From NCBI GenBank assembly GCA_051877515.1, contig JBJEIY010000017.1, positions 476,370-540,369 on the forward strand: a stretch of DNA of 64,000 nucleotides. The letters are read 5' to 3'. The translations under genes were made by a program, and so were the position numbers. Source of the stretch: XBB1006 sp051877515. Its GTDB lineage: Bacteria; Bacillota; Clostridia; Lachnospirales; Lachnospiraceae. Positions 50,899 through 59,269 of this stretch are shown here, one piece after another (position 1 is the stretch's first letter; each line of letters begins with the position of its first letter). The notes beneath the pieces were generated by a model, which ran no database searches, was not told the DNA's origin, and saw nothing but the letters and a program-made list of their open reading frames with translations.

Positions 50899-52980
50899 TT
50901 ATTCCTCTGCCTCTTTCGCTCTGGCAGCAACTTCTTTTTCCTGCACATCGGATGGAGCCTGCTCATATCTTGCAAACTCATAGGAGAATTCTCCGCTTCC
51001 ACCGGTCATGGAACGAAGTGTGGTAGAATATCCATACATCTCTGCCTGTGGGATCTCTGCCATAATCTCCTGCTTTCCGCCATTCACAGGATTCATGCCT
51101 AATACACGGCCTCGTTTTTTATTTAAATCACCCATTATATCTCCGGTAAATTTATCATCTACAAGGACCTTCAGGGACAGGATCGGCTCCAATAAAATGG
51201 GTGCTGCATCCATGAATCCCTTCTTAAACGCCTGGCTGGCTGCTGTCTTAAATGCCATTTCTGAAGAATCTACCGGATGATAAGATCCATCATATAAGGT
51301 AGCCTTCACACCAACTACAGGATAGCCTGCCAGAGGACCTGCCAGCGTACACTCTGCCACACCTTTCTCTACAGCCGGGAAATAGTTCTTTGGCACAGCG
51401 CCTCCCACTACGATCTGATCAAACTCATACGGCTCTTCCAGATTACCGGACGGTTCAAATGTCATCTTTACGTGACCATACTGACCATGTCCGCCGGATT
51501 GCTTCTTATACTTATATTCAACGTCAGATTTTTTCTTGATCGTTTCCTTAAATGCAACCTTGGGTTTTCCCAGTGAAACTTCTACCTTATAGCGCTCTTT
51601 CAATTTGCTGGCAACAACCTCTAATTGCTGTTCGCCGATTCCATATAGTAAGGTCTGACGATTCTGGGCATCGTTTACACTCTTTAAGGTCAGATCTTCT
51701 GCTGTCAGTTTTGCAAGCGCCTGGGCGATCTTGTCATCATCCCCCTTATTAACCGCTTTGTATGCCATACAGGTATACGGTGTAGACAATTCGCATCTTC
51801 CATAGGCAACCGGATTAGCCTTGGTGGAAAGGGTATCCCCGGTAGCTGCCTTGGAAAGTTTTGCCAGGGCTCCGATATCACCTGCATGGATTTCTGAAAC
51901 TTCAGAAGGTTTATTTCCTTTCAATACATAGAGCTTTCCGATCTTCTCCTCGGAATCCTGATCTTTATTAAATAACACATCATCTGTCTTAATAACACCG
52001 GAACAAACCTTGATCAGTGAATACTTTCCAATAAAAGGATCGACGATGGTTTTGAATATGTAAGCGCTCTTTGACTTGGAAAAATCAAAGTTTGCCTCAA
52101 AACGTTCATTTGTCTTAACGTTTACTCCAATACACTCTCTTTCTGCCGGAGACGGAAAATACTTTACGATATCCGCCATCAGAGTATACATTCCTCTGGC
52201 CATGGTATTAGATCCCATCAGTACCGGTACCGTAGAACCATCTAACACATTCACACGAAGAGCCTGACGGATTTCATCTTCTGAGAACTCATCACCGCTG
52301 AAGTAACGATCCATGAATTCCTCACTGGTTTCCGCGACAGCTTCCAGCAATGCTTCCCGGCAAATCTTTAAATTTTCCTGGGAATAATCCGGAACATCAA
52401 ATTTATCTACCGTACCCTTTTCATTCCAACGTTTTGCTTTTTGCTGGATCACATTAACATAACCAACAAATTGACCGTTTTCACGGATGGGCATATGGAA
52501 AGGTGCAATCCGTTTTCCATATAAATCCTGCAATGATGTAACTACTTCACGATAAGATGCATTATCATCATCCATCTGTGTAACAAAAACCATTCTCGGA
52601 ATATTGAATCGTTCACAAAGATCCCATGCTTTCTTTGTACCCACTTCAATACCGTTCTTACCGGAAACAACGATAATTGCTGCATCAGCCACGGAAACTG
52701 CCTCTTCCATCTCACCGACAAAATCAAAATATCCGGGTGTATCTAAAAAATTAATCTTCGTATCCTGCCAAACAATAGGTACTAATGTGGTCTGGATAGA
52801 GAATAATCGTTTGATTTCTTCCTTATCATAGTCACTGATGGTATTTCCATCTTCAATTTTTCCCATGCGGCTAATATCTCCTGCCAGAAAAGCCATGGCT
52901 TCCACTAAGGAAGTCTTTCCACAGCCTCCATGGCCAAGAATTGCAACATTTCTTATCTTGTCCGTCGTAAAAACATTCAT
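50899..52980 (-). CDS. EF-G-2-type translation factor GTPase (EF-G-like)
   Basis: EF-G paralogue, 693 aa with all five EF-G domains. G1 is GHGGCGKTS (16-24). The G3 motif reads DTPGYFDF with Tyr84 where canonical EF-G and EF-Tu have the catalytic His. G4 is TQMD instead of NKMD. Domain IV with SGGHGQYGHVKM and domain V are present. This is the pattern of the EF-G-2/FusA2 class (such as Thermus EF-G-2), not the housekeeping fusA. SD AGGAGG 8 nt before the ATG. Physiological role unclear. Confidence 0.9.
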   Translation of the reverse strand: MNVFTTDKIRNVAILGHGGCGKTSLVEAMAFLAGDISRMGKIEDGNTISDYDKEEIKRLFSIQTTLVPIVWQDTKINFLDTPGYFDFVGEMEEAVSVADAAIIVVSGKNGIEVGTKKAWDLCERFNIPRMVFVTQMDDDNASYREVVTSLQDLYGKRIAPFHMPIRENGQFVGYVNVIQQKAKRWNEKGTVDKFDVPDYSQENLKICREALLEAVAETSEEFMDRYFSGDEFSEDEIRQALRVNVLDGSTVPVLMGSNTMARGMYTLMADIVKYFPSPAERECIGVNVKTNERFEANFDFSKSKSAYIFKTIVDPFIGKYSLIKVCSGVIKTDDVLFNKDQDSEEKIGKLYVLKGNKPSEVSEIHAGDIGALAKLSKAATGDTLSTKANPVAYGRCELSTPYTCMAYKAVNKGDDDKIAQALAKLTAEDLTLKSVNDAQNRQTLLYGIGEQQLEVVASKLKERYKVEVSLGKPKVAFKETIKKKSDVEYKYKKQSGGHGQYGHVKMTFEPSGNLEEPYEFDQIVVGGAVPKNYFPAVEKGVAECTLAGPLAGYPVVGVKATLYDGSYHPVDSSEMAFKTAASQAFKKGFMDAAPILLEPILSLKVLVDDKFTGDIMGDLNKKRGRVLGMNPVNGGKQEIMAEIPQAEMYGYSTTLRSMTGGSGEFSYEFARYEQAPSDVQEKEVAARAKEAEE

Positions 52981-53018
52981 ATTAAGCTCCTCCTGTCAGG
53001 TTTTCGTTTGATAGTTTT

Positions 53019-53047
53019 ATTTTACTTAATATTCATGTCTTTTACAA
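53019..53047 (-). promoter_or_regulatory. sigma-A-type promoter for the EF-G-like gene
   Basis: Minus strand: -35 TTGTAA (53047-53042), 17-bp spacer, -10 TAAAAT (53024-53019). The 100 bp upstream are very AT-rich, as in UP-element regions. Confidence 0.6.
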
Positions 53048-53155
53048 TATATTGTTTGCATTTTGTGGATATTTACCATTTTCAAACTGTATATTTGTAT
53101 GCTTTTATCTTATATTTGTTTTATTTGAGCATAATATACAAATAATTCGCACAAT

Positions 53156-53494
53156 TTATAAATCGTTGAAAAGCTGATAAACCTCTATTTTTAAAGCATC
53201 CCTCTCTGTTAGTCCAACAAATTTGGCTCCGCAATGATAGGATCCGTCTTCTTCACTGACTCTGACAACTTCAATGACAGTATTAATGATCTCTTTCGTC
53301 CAGATCTGAATCTTTACATCATAATAGGAACCAATGACCAATTCCTGAGTAGTATCAAATCCAATACCGTCCTTAGAGATGTCTGTCACATTCACTTTGA
53401 GATACTTTAATGTTGTGATATCATCAAGATCCAGTCTCTCCAATTGAACAGAAACTTCAATTTCAAGGCGCTTACTTTTTCTTCTTTCTTCCAT
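53156..53494 (-). CDS. PilZ-domain c-di-GMP-binding protein
   Basis: 112 aa, a stand-alone PilZ domain. Both ligand motifs are intact: RxxxR as Arg5-Arg9 (RKSKR) and (D/N)xSxxG as Asp38-Ser40-Gly43 (DISKDG). The partner pathway (motility, exopolysaccharide) is not visible in the window and no GGDEF or EAL gene is present. It follows queA by 63 bp. An SD AAGGAGAAG precedes the ATG. Confidence 0.9.
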   Translation of the reverse strand: MEERRKSKRLEIEVSVQLERLDLDDITTLKYLKVNVTDISKDGIGFDTTQELVIGSYYDVKIQIWTKEIINTVIEVVRVSEEDGSYHCGAKFVGLTERDALKIEVYQLFNDL

Positions 53495-53557
53495 ATTCTC
53501 TTCTCCTTCATCAACGGTTCATACAAAACACATTGTCATATCTGCACAATTTAGGCA

Positions 53558-54592
53558 TTAATGAATCAACATGGCATCTCCAAAAGAGAAAAATCTGTAT
53601 CCATCCTTAACGGCTTCCTTATAGGCTTCTAAAACAAACTCCCGTCCTGCCAATGCAGAAACCAGCATGATCAATGTGGATTCCGGAAGATGGAAATTCG
53701 TGATCAGGGCATCCATCATTTTAAAACGATATCCGGGATAAATAAAGATATCTGTCCATCCGGAACATGCTTTGATGGTTCCGTCTTCCGATGCGGCAGA
53801 TTCTATCGTCCTGCAACTGGTAGTACCCACACAGATCACTCTTTTCCCATCGGCCTTAGCCTTGTTCATGATTGCTGCTGCTTCCTCGGTTACCTGATAG
53901 TACTCTGAATGCATATGATGCTCCAGCAGATTCTCTTCCTTGACCGGCCGGAACGTACCAAGTCCCACATGCAGTGTCACTTCTGCTACATTTACACCTT
54001 TTTGCCGGATCTGTTCCAACAGTTCCTTCGTCATATGCAATCCTGCCGTGGGAGCAGCTGCAGAACCATCATATTTGGCATAAACGGTTTGATAACGGTC
54101 CTTCTCTTTTAACTGGTGGGTGATATACGGAGGCAGGGGCATCTGACCTAATTGATCCAGGATTTCTTCGAAAATTCCCTCATATTCAAACTGAATCAGG
54201 CGATTACCTTCCTCAACCACATCCAGAACCGTTCCCACAAGAATCCCCTCGCCAAAAACGATCCTGGTTCCCGGTCGCGCCTTCTTACCCGGTTTAACAA
54301 GGCTCTCCCAAATATCATTATCCCTTCTTTTCAGAAGAAGGATTTCAATTTTGGCCTGAGTATCCTCCTTTACACCAAATAAGCGCGCAGGTATCACTTT
54401 TGTATTATTTAAAACCAGACAATCCCCCGGATTTAAAAAATCAATCACATCCTTAAAGATCCGATGGGAGATTTCGCCGGTTTCTTTATCCAATACCATC
54501 AGACGGGAAGCGCTGCGGTCTTCCAAAGGATCCTGGGCGATCTGCTCCTGTGGCAGATCAAACCAGTAATCCTTCACACTCATTGTTTCCAT
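53558..54592 (-). CDS. queA: S-adenosylmethionine:tRNA ribosyltransferase-isomerase
   Basis: Converts preQ1-tRNA to epoxyqueuosine-tRNA. It is 344 aa. Diagnostic blocks are FDLPQEQIAQDPL near the N-terminus, DGSAAAPTAGLHMT and TNFHLPESTLIMLVSA. The first ATG (54592) is followed by a second at codon 4 (MSVKDYW), which matches the usual family N-terminus better; SD support is weak for both. It abuts pheT. Confidence 0.95.
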   Translation of the reverse strand: METMSVKDYWFDLPQEQIAQDPLEDRSASRLMVLDKETGEISHRIFKDVIDFLNPGDCLVLNNTKVIPARLFGVKEDTQAKIEILLLKRRDNDIWESLVKPGKKARPGTRIVFGEGILVGTVLDVVEEGNRLIQFEYEGIFEEILDQLGQMPLPPYITHQLKEKDRYQTVYAKYDGSAAAPTAGLHMTKELLEQIRQKGVNVAEVTLHVGLGTFRPVKEENLLEHHMHSEYYQVTEEAAAIMNKAKADGKRVICVGTTSCRTIESAASEDGTIKACSGWTDIFIYPGYRFKMMDALITNFHLPESTLIMLVSALAGREFVLEAYKEAVKDGYRFFSFGDAMLIH

Positions 54593-54593
54593 A

Positions 54594-57014
54594 CTATTGC
54601 CTCAATTCTACGTTCATATCAGACAGTGACGAAACGATTTTATTCATCGCTCCTGTGATCTCCGATTCTTCCAGGGTCTTATCCTTTGCACGGAACGTAA
54701 GAGCATATGCCAGAGATTTATATCCGGAAGCAATCTGATTTCCGTCATAAACATCAAACAGTTCCACATTTTCCAGATAAGCTCCGCCATTTTTACGGAT
54801 ACACTCTTCAATTTCACCTGCAAGAACTTCTTTACTAACCAACATGGAGAGATCACGGTTCACAGCCGGGAATTTTGCCACACCTTCGTATTTATAATCA
54901 AAGTTAGACAGCTCCACGATAGCAGGCATGCCTATGATTGCAATGTAAACTTTTTCCTTAATATTGTAATTTGCACATACAATAGGATGAACCTCTCCTA
55001 ACATCGCAACCTTTTTATCACCGGCAAACACTTGCGCGCATCTTCCCGGATGCATGTAAGGAATTTTCTCATCAGGAACCACGGACAACCTGGTACGTAC
55101 ACCACACTCGGACAGGATTTCTTCCACAACACCTTTCATTTCATAGAAGTCTCCCTCACCATACATGCCTAATGTCAGAATCATATCCTCATCCGGTAAT
55201 TCTTCTAATGGAAGGCTCTTAGGAAGATAAATGTTTCCAAGTTCAAATAAACGCACATTTTTGTTGCGACGATTATAGTTAGTAGCTAAAGCCGTGAGCA
55301 TTCCGTTTAAGGAAGAAGTTCTCATAATACTGAAATCCTCACCCAGCGGATTCATGATGGTAATTGCCTTTCTCTCCGGTGCGTCTGCCGGCAACAAAAG
55401 CTTGTCAAATACCTTCGGACTCTCAAATGAATATACCATGGCTTGGGAAAAACCATTATAGTGCGCTACCGTTCTTGCCTTATCCTCCAAAAGCTGCTTT
55501 TTGGATTTACCTCCTGTAGTTGTGCCGCCATGAGGAAGTGTAATGGGAATTCTGTCATATCCGTAGAACCTTGCCACCTCCTCTGCAAGATCTGCCATAA
55601 CATGCACATCCTGCCTCCAGGATGGAACAATCACTTCATTGGTCTCTTTGTCATATCCAAGGTCAACCATAGCAAAGTAATGGATCATATCCTCCGGAGA
55701 AATATCGGTTCCCAGTAATCTATTGATCTTGTCAGGTTCAAATATCACACGGTTTCCTTCCCGAACTGTAGGATAAATATCTACTGCTCCACCTACAACT
55801 TCACCGGCTCCAAACTCCTCCATCAGCTGACAACAGCGATTGATGGCCAGCATTGCCTGATTGGGGTCTAAACCTTTTTCAAATTTTCCCGATGCATCTG
55901 TACGCATGCCTAATTTCTTACTGGACAGACGGATATTGGTTCCGTCAAAGCAGGCAGCTTCAAACAAAACATCTTTTACTGAATCTGTGATCATGGAGTT
56001 TTCTCCTCCCATGATTCCTGCCAGACCTACCGGTTTCTTTCCGTCACAGATCATCAACATGGTTTCATCGAGAATTCTCTCCTGACCGTCTAAAGTTGTG
56101 AACTTCTCTCCTTTTTGGGCATTACGTACAACAATCTTACGATCTTCTATGGTTGCCAGGTCGTAAGCGTGCATTGGCTGTCCAAACTCTTCCATCACAT
56201 AATTGGTAATATCCACAATATTATTAATTGGACGAATTCCCACACTGGCCAGTCTTCTCTGCATCCACTTCGGTGACGGCCCAATCTTAACATTTTTAAC
56301 AACTCTTCCTACATACCGTGAGCAAAGTTGTGTGTTGTCAATCTCTACACTGATATAATCCGATGCATTCTCAGAATTTCCCGTTTCCTTGATTTCCGGA
56401 TAATGAAATGCTTTTCCAAAAGTTGCTGCCGCTTCTCTTGCAATTCCGATAACAGAATAGCAGTCTACGCGATTGGATGTGATCTCATACTCAAAATTTA
56501 CATCATCCAGCCCCAGTACTTTTACTGCATCTTCTCCTGTTTTCACATCCTCATCAAAAATATAGATTCCATATTCCGGTGCTTCCGGATACATATCCCT
56601 GGAAGAACCTAATTCTTCAATGGAGCACATCATCCCTTCGCTGGGTACTCCGCGAAGTTTGCCACGTGTGATCTTCACTCCCCCGGGAGTTCTGTGACCA
56701 TCGTGATCTCCTGCCACACTGCCTCCATGTAATACCACCGGCACCTTGTCTCCCTCTTTCACATTGGGTGCACCTGTTACAATCTGGATTGGTTCTTTTT
56801 CTCCCACATCAACCTGACAAATGATCAGCTTATCTGCATCCGGATGACGTTCAATAGAAAGAATCTGTCCAACTACAATATTCTTAAGGTCATCTGCAAG
56901 GCATTCATATCCTTCTACTTTTGTTCCGCTTAATGTCATGGCATCTGTATATTCCTGTGCAGTCACATTGAGCTCCGGCACATACTCTTTAATCCATGAT
57001 AATGATGTATTCAT
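54594..57014 (-). CDS. pheT: phenylalanyl-tRNA synthetase beta subunit
   Basis: Large subunit of the alpha2-beta2 enzyme, carrying editing and tRNA-binding domains. It is 806 aa: an EMAP-like tRNA-binding domain (about 38-150), B5 and editing domains centrally and a C-terminal anticodon-binding domain (about 710-806, YKYEGVAKFPAVNRDLSM). The SD GGAAGG precedes the ATG. It follows pheS by 20 bp and is controlled by the T-box upstream of pheS. Confidence 0.97.
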   Translation of the reverse strand: MNTSLSWIKEYVPELNVTAQEYTDAMTLSGTKVEGYECLADDLKNIVVGQILSIERHPDADKLIICQVDVGEKEPIQIVTGAPNVKEGDKVPVVLHGGSVAGDHDGHRTPGGVKITRGKLRGVPSEGMMCSIEELGSSRDMYPEAPEYGIYIFDEDVKTGEDAVKVLGLDDVNFEYEITSNRVDCYSVIGIAREAAATFGKAFHYPEIKETGNSENASDYISVEIDNTQLCSRYVGRVVKNVKIGPSPKWMQRRLASVGIRPINNIVDITNYVMEEFGQPMHAYDLATIEDRKIVVRNAQKGEKFTTLDGQERILDETMLMICDGKKPVGLAGIMGGENSMITDSVKDVLFEAACFDGTNIRLSSKKLGMRTDASGKFEKGLDPNQAMLAINRCCQLMEEFGAGEVVGGAVDIYPTVREGNRVIFEPDKINRLLGTDISPEDMIHYFAMVDLGYDKETNEVIVPSWRQDVHVMADLAEEVARFYGYDRIPITLPHGGTTTGGKSKKQLLEDKARTVAHYNGFSQAMVYSFESPKVFDKLLLPADAPERKAITIMNPLGEDFSIMRTSSLNGMLTALATNYNRRNKNVRLFELGNIYLPKSLPLEELPDEDMILTLGMYGEGDFYEMKGVVEEILSECGVRTRLSVVPDEKIPYMHPGRCAQVFAGDKKVAMLGEVHPIVCANYNIKEKVYIAIIGMPAIVELSNFDYKYEGVAKFPAVNRDLSMLVSKEVLAGEIEECIRKNGGAYLENVELFDVYDGNQIASGYKSLAYALTFRAKDKTLEESEITGAMNKIVSSLSDMNVELRQ

Positions 57015-57034
57015 ACTTCTTTACCCTTCCTTCC

Positions 57035-58054
57035 CTAGAACTGATTTAAGAATCTGTCATCGTTTTCGTATAAGAGACGCATGTCATCTATCTCATACTT
57101 TAACAGGGTGATACGTTCCAGACCGACACCAAATGCAAATCCGGAATACTCTTCTGTATCGATATTACATTGCTTTAATACATTGGGATGAACCATTCCG
57201 CATCCTAAGATCTCAATCCATCCGGATCCTTTACAGAAACGGCATCCTTTACCTCCACACTTGAAGCAGGTTACATCCATTTCAGCGCTTGGTTCCGTAA
57301 ATGGGAAATGATGCGGTCTGAATTTTACTCTCGTCTGTTCTCCAAACAGTTTTTTTGCAAAATCCTCCAATGTTCCCTTCAGGTCAGCAAAGGTTATGTT
57401 CTTGTCGATAACCAGTCCTTCGATCTGATGGAAGCAGGGGGAATGTGTTGCATCTACTTCATCTGAGCGATACACTCTTCCCGGTGCCAGCATACGAAGC
57501 GGAAGCTTTTTGGTTTCCATTGCTCTTACCTGAATTGGAGAAGTCTGGGTACGGAGTACGATCTTGTCATTAATATAGAATGTATCCTGTTCATCCTTTG
57601 CCGGATGATTTGCCGGAATATTCAATGCCTCGAAATTGTAATAATCATATTCCAATTCCGGACCTTCCAACACTTCATATCCCATACCTATAAAAATACG
57701 TTCCACTTCTTCCTGTGCCAGTGTATTGGGATGTGTATGTCCTAACTTACTCTTTTTAGATGGAAGCGTAACGTCAATAACCTCTTTTTTCATCTGAAGT
57801 TCCAGTTCCGCTGCCTCCAGCTTCTGTCTGGTTTCTTCCAGCATGGTTTCAATCGCCTGACGGGTTTCATTGACCATCTGTCCAAAAACCGGTCTTTCTT
57901 CTGCACTCAGATCTTTCATGGATTTTAAGATCTGGGTTAATTCGCCTTTTTTTCCTAAAACATTTACTCGGACTTCGTTTAGCTTGGACAATCCGTCCGA
58001 TTCACGGATCTGCTTCATTGCCTCTTCCTTGATCTGCTGTAATCTGTCGTTCAT
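57035..58054 (-). CDS. pheS: phenylalanyl-tRNA synthetase alpha subunit
   Basis: Catalytic class II subunit, 339 aa. An N-terminal coiled coil (about 1-85) is followed by the catalytic core with motif 2 HSPCFHQIEGLVIDK and the FRPHHFPFTEPSAEMD block; motif 3 is GVGLERI. A CFKCGGKGCRFCKG segment gives a zinc-like cysteine cluster. The ATG at 58054 has AAGGAG 5 nt upstream; a longer frame begins before this SD. Confidence 0.97.
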   Translation of the reverse strand: MNDRLQQIKEEAMKQIRESDGLSKLNEVRVNVLGKKGELTQILKSMKDLSAEERPVFGQMVNETRQAIETMLEETRQKLEAAELELQMKKEVIDVTLPSKKSKLGHTHPNTLAQEEVERIFIGMGYEVLEGPELEYDYYNFEALNIPANHPAKDEQDTFYINDKIVLRTQTSPIQVRAMETKKLPLRMLAPGRVYRSDEVDATHSPCFHQIEGLVIDKNITFADLKGTLEDFAKKLFGEQTRVKFRPHHFPFTEPSAEMDVTCFKCGGKGCRFCKGSGWIEILGCGMVHPNVLKQCNIDTEEYSGFAFGVGLERITLLKYEIDDMRLLYENDDRFLNQF

Positions 58055-58108
58055 ATAAACTCCTTTCTTTCCAAGCAAGTTATGCCTGTATGCAGCCTAA
58101 CTTGTCAT

Positions 58109-58139
58109 AAAAAAAGCTCCGCCCCCAAAGGGACGAAGC
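58109..58139 (-). terminator. T-box-controlled terminator ahead of pheS
   Basis: On the minus strand GCTTCGTCCC pairs with GGGGCGGAGC (loop TTTG, with G-U pairs), followed by seven Ts (58115-58109). It would be replaced by the T-box antiterminator when uncharged tRNA-Phe binds. Confidence 0.88.
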
Positions 58140-58360
58140 CATATTCTCCGCGTTACCACCCTAATTCCTGCAATCATAGATCGCAGACACTTAACTCATA
58201 CATAACGGATATGAACCGTTCCGGTCTACTTTATCTTCAACCGGAAAGCTACGGTGTGAATTTCAAAAAACAACAGTGCCTGACAGGACTTTCAGCCCGT
58301 GATCCCGTCTCTCTTGAGGATGCTGTTTATCTACTTTGCACCATCAACGCCTTTTCACAT
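58109..58360 (-). promoter_or_regulatory. phenylalanine T-box riboswitch
   Basis: The leader of pheST carries the invariant T-box sequence AGGGTGGTAACGCGG (58162-58148) just upstream of the terminator. In stem I the candidate specifier codon is TTC (Phe) at 58260-58258, followed by the expected purine and by CACC, which pairs with GGTG on the 5' side. A distal-loop GGGATCACGGGCTGAAAG region is also visible in part. Uncharged tRNA-Phe would pair with the specifier and the T-box bulge and let transcription continue into pheS-pheT-queA. Confidence 0.93.
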
Positions 58361-58366
58361 AGAGGA

Positions 58367-58395
58367 ATAGTAACATATTCTATCAAAAAACACAA
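58367..58395 (-). promoter_or_regulatory. sigma-A-type promoter for the T-box/pheST operon
   Basis: Minus strand: -35 TTGTGT (58395-58390), 17-bp spacer, extended -10 TGTTACTAT (TACTAT at 58372-58367). It sits just beyond the stop of the BrkB-type gene. Confidence 0.65.
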
Positions 58396-58402
58396 GATAC
58401 TT

Positions 58403-59248
58403 TTATTCTTCTTTGCTCCTTTGTTTCTTAACCCAGATCAGGATCCCGGACTCATACATGGAATCAATTTCCGCGCACACCAACAAAATATACATTCCAA
58501 AATATACATACATCAGAATCAGCATAATAGTAGTCATACTTCCGTACATGGAAAATCCGTCAAAAATATTAACATATACAGAAATCAAAATTGACATGAC
58601 CACCCAACAAACAGCCGCTGCAATAGAGGCAGGAACCTGACTTTTAAAAGTTGTCTTCCGGTTAGGCAAAAACTTCAGGATAAACAAAAACAGTACAAAC
58701 AAAACCAAAAACAGTAAAAAATGTCTTAGGTTTAGCAACAACCTTATAAAATGATTCACAATCGGAACACTGGGCAAGAATCGTCGGCGTAACACTTTGC
58801 CAAGCATTAAAAACACAATACTCAGCACAATACTGAACACAAAGGCAACAGTATATCCGATCGCACGAATACGGAGTGCCAGCCAATTGCGGTTTTCCTC
58901 AATATTATATATCGCATTCAGTCCATTAGACAGATACTGTACTCCCTTTGCCGAGGACCACAAAGCACCGACAATGGCCACTGACAAGACCCCTACGGAC
59001 TTTGTATACATTTCCCTGACGATAGACACAATAAATGGTGCAACGAACTCCGGAAAGTATAATTCAATCACTCCCACCAATTCCTCCTCGGAAAATGCGG
59101 TATACTGGAGAATGGAAATGAAAAAAATCAGAAAAGGTATTGCCGAGACCACCATAAAGAAGGTAGACTGGGCAGCAAAAGCGCCCACATTATCTTTTTT
59201 GATCTCACGCATAATATCCTTAACGATTGCCAAACCTCTGTAAAACAT
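58403..59248 (-). CDS. YihY/BrkB-family membrane protein
   Basis: 281 aa with six predicted helices. The conserved YihY_brkB blocks are AFAAQSTFFMVVSAIPFLIFF (here by its core TFFMVVSAIPFL), ALWSSAKGVQYLSNGLNAIY and SIAAAVCWVVMS. It was once labelled ribonuclease BN, now considered wrong for this family; function unknown. It follows the SpoIID-domain gene by 21 bp and probably shares its transcript. Confidence 0.9.
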   Translation of the reverse strand: MFYRGLAIVKDIMREIKKDNVGAFAAQSTFFMVVSAIPFLIFFISILQYTAFSEEELVGVIELYFPEFVAPFIVSIVREMYTKSVGVLSVAIVGALWSSAKGVQYLSNGLNAIYNIEENRNWLALRIRAIGYTVAFVFSIVLSIVFLMLGKVLRRRFLPSVPIVNHFIRLLLNLRHFLLFLVLFVLFLFILKFLPNRKTTFKSQVPASIAAAVCWVVMSILISVYVNIFDGFSMYGSMTTIMLILMYVYFGMYILLVCAEIDSMYESGILIWVKKQRSKEE

Positions 59249-59269
59249 GAAAACCCCTCATTCATTCTT

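Noticed and set aside
58082..58594. Plus-strand 170-codon frame
   Set aside because: It lies antisense to the T-box leader and the BrkB-type gene; no SD, no recognisable domain.
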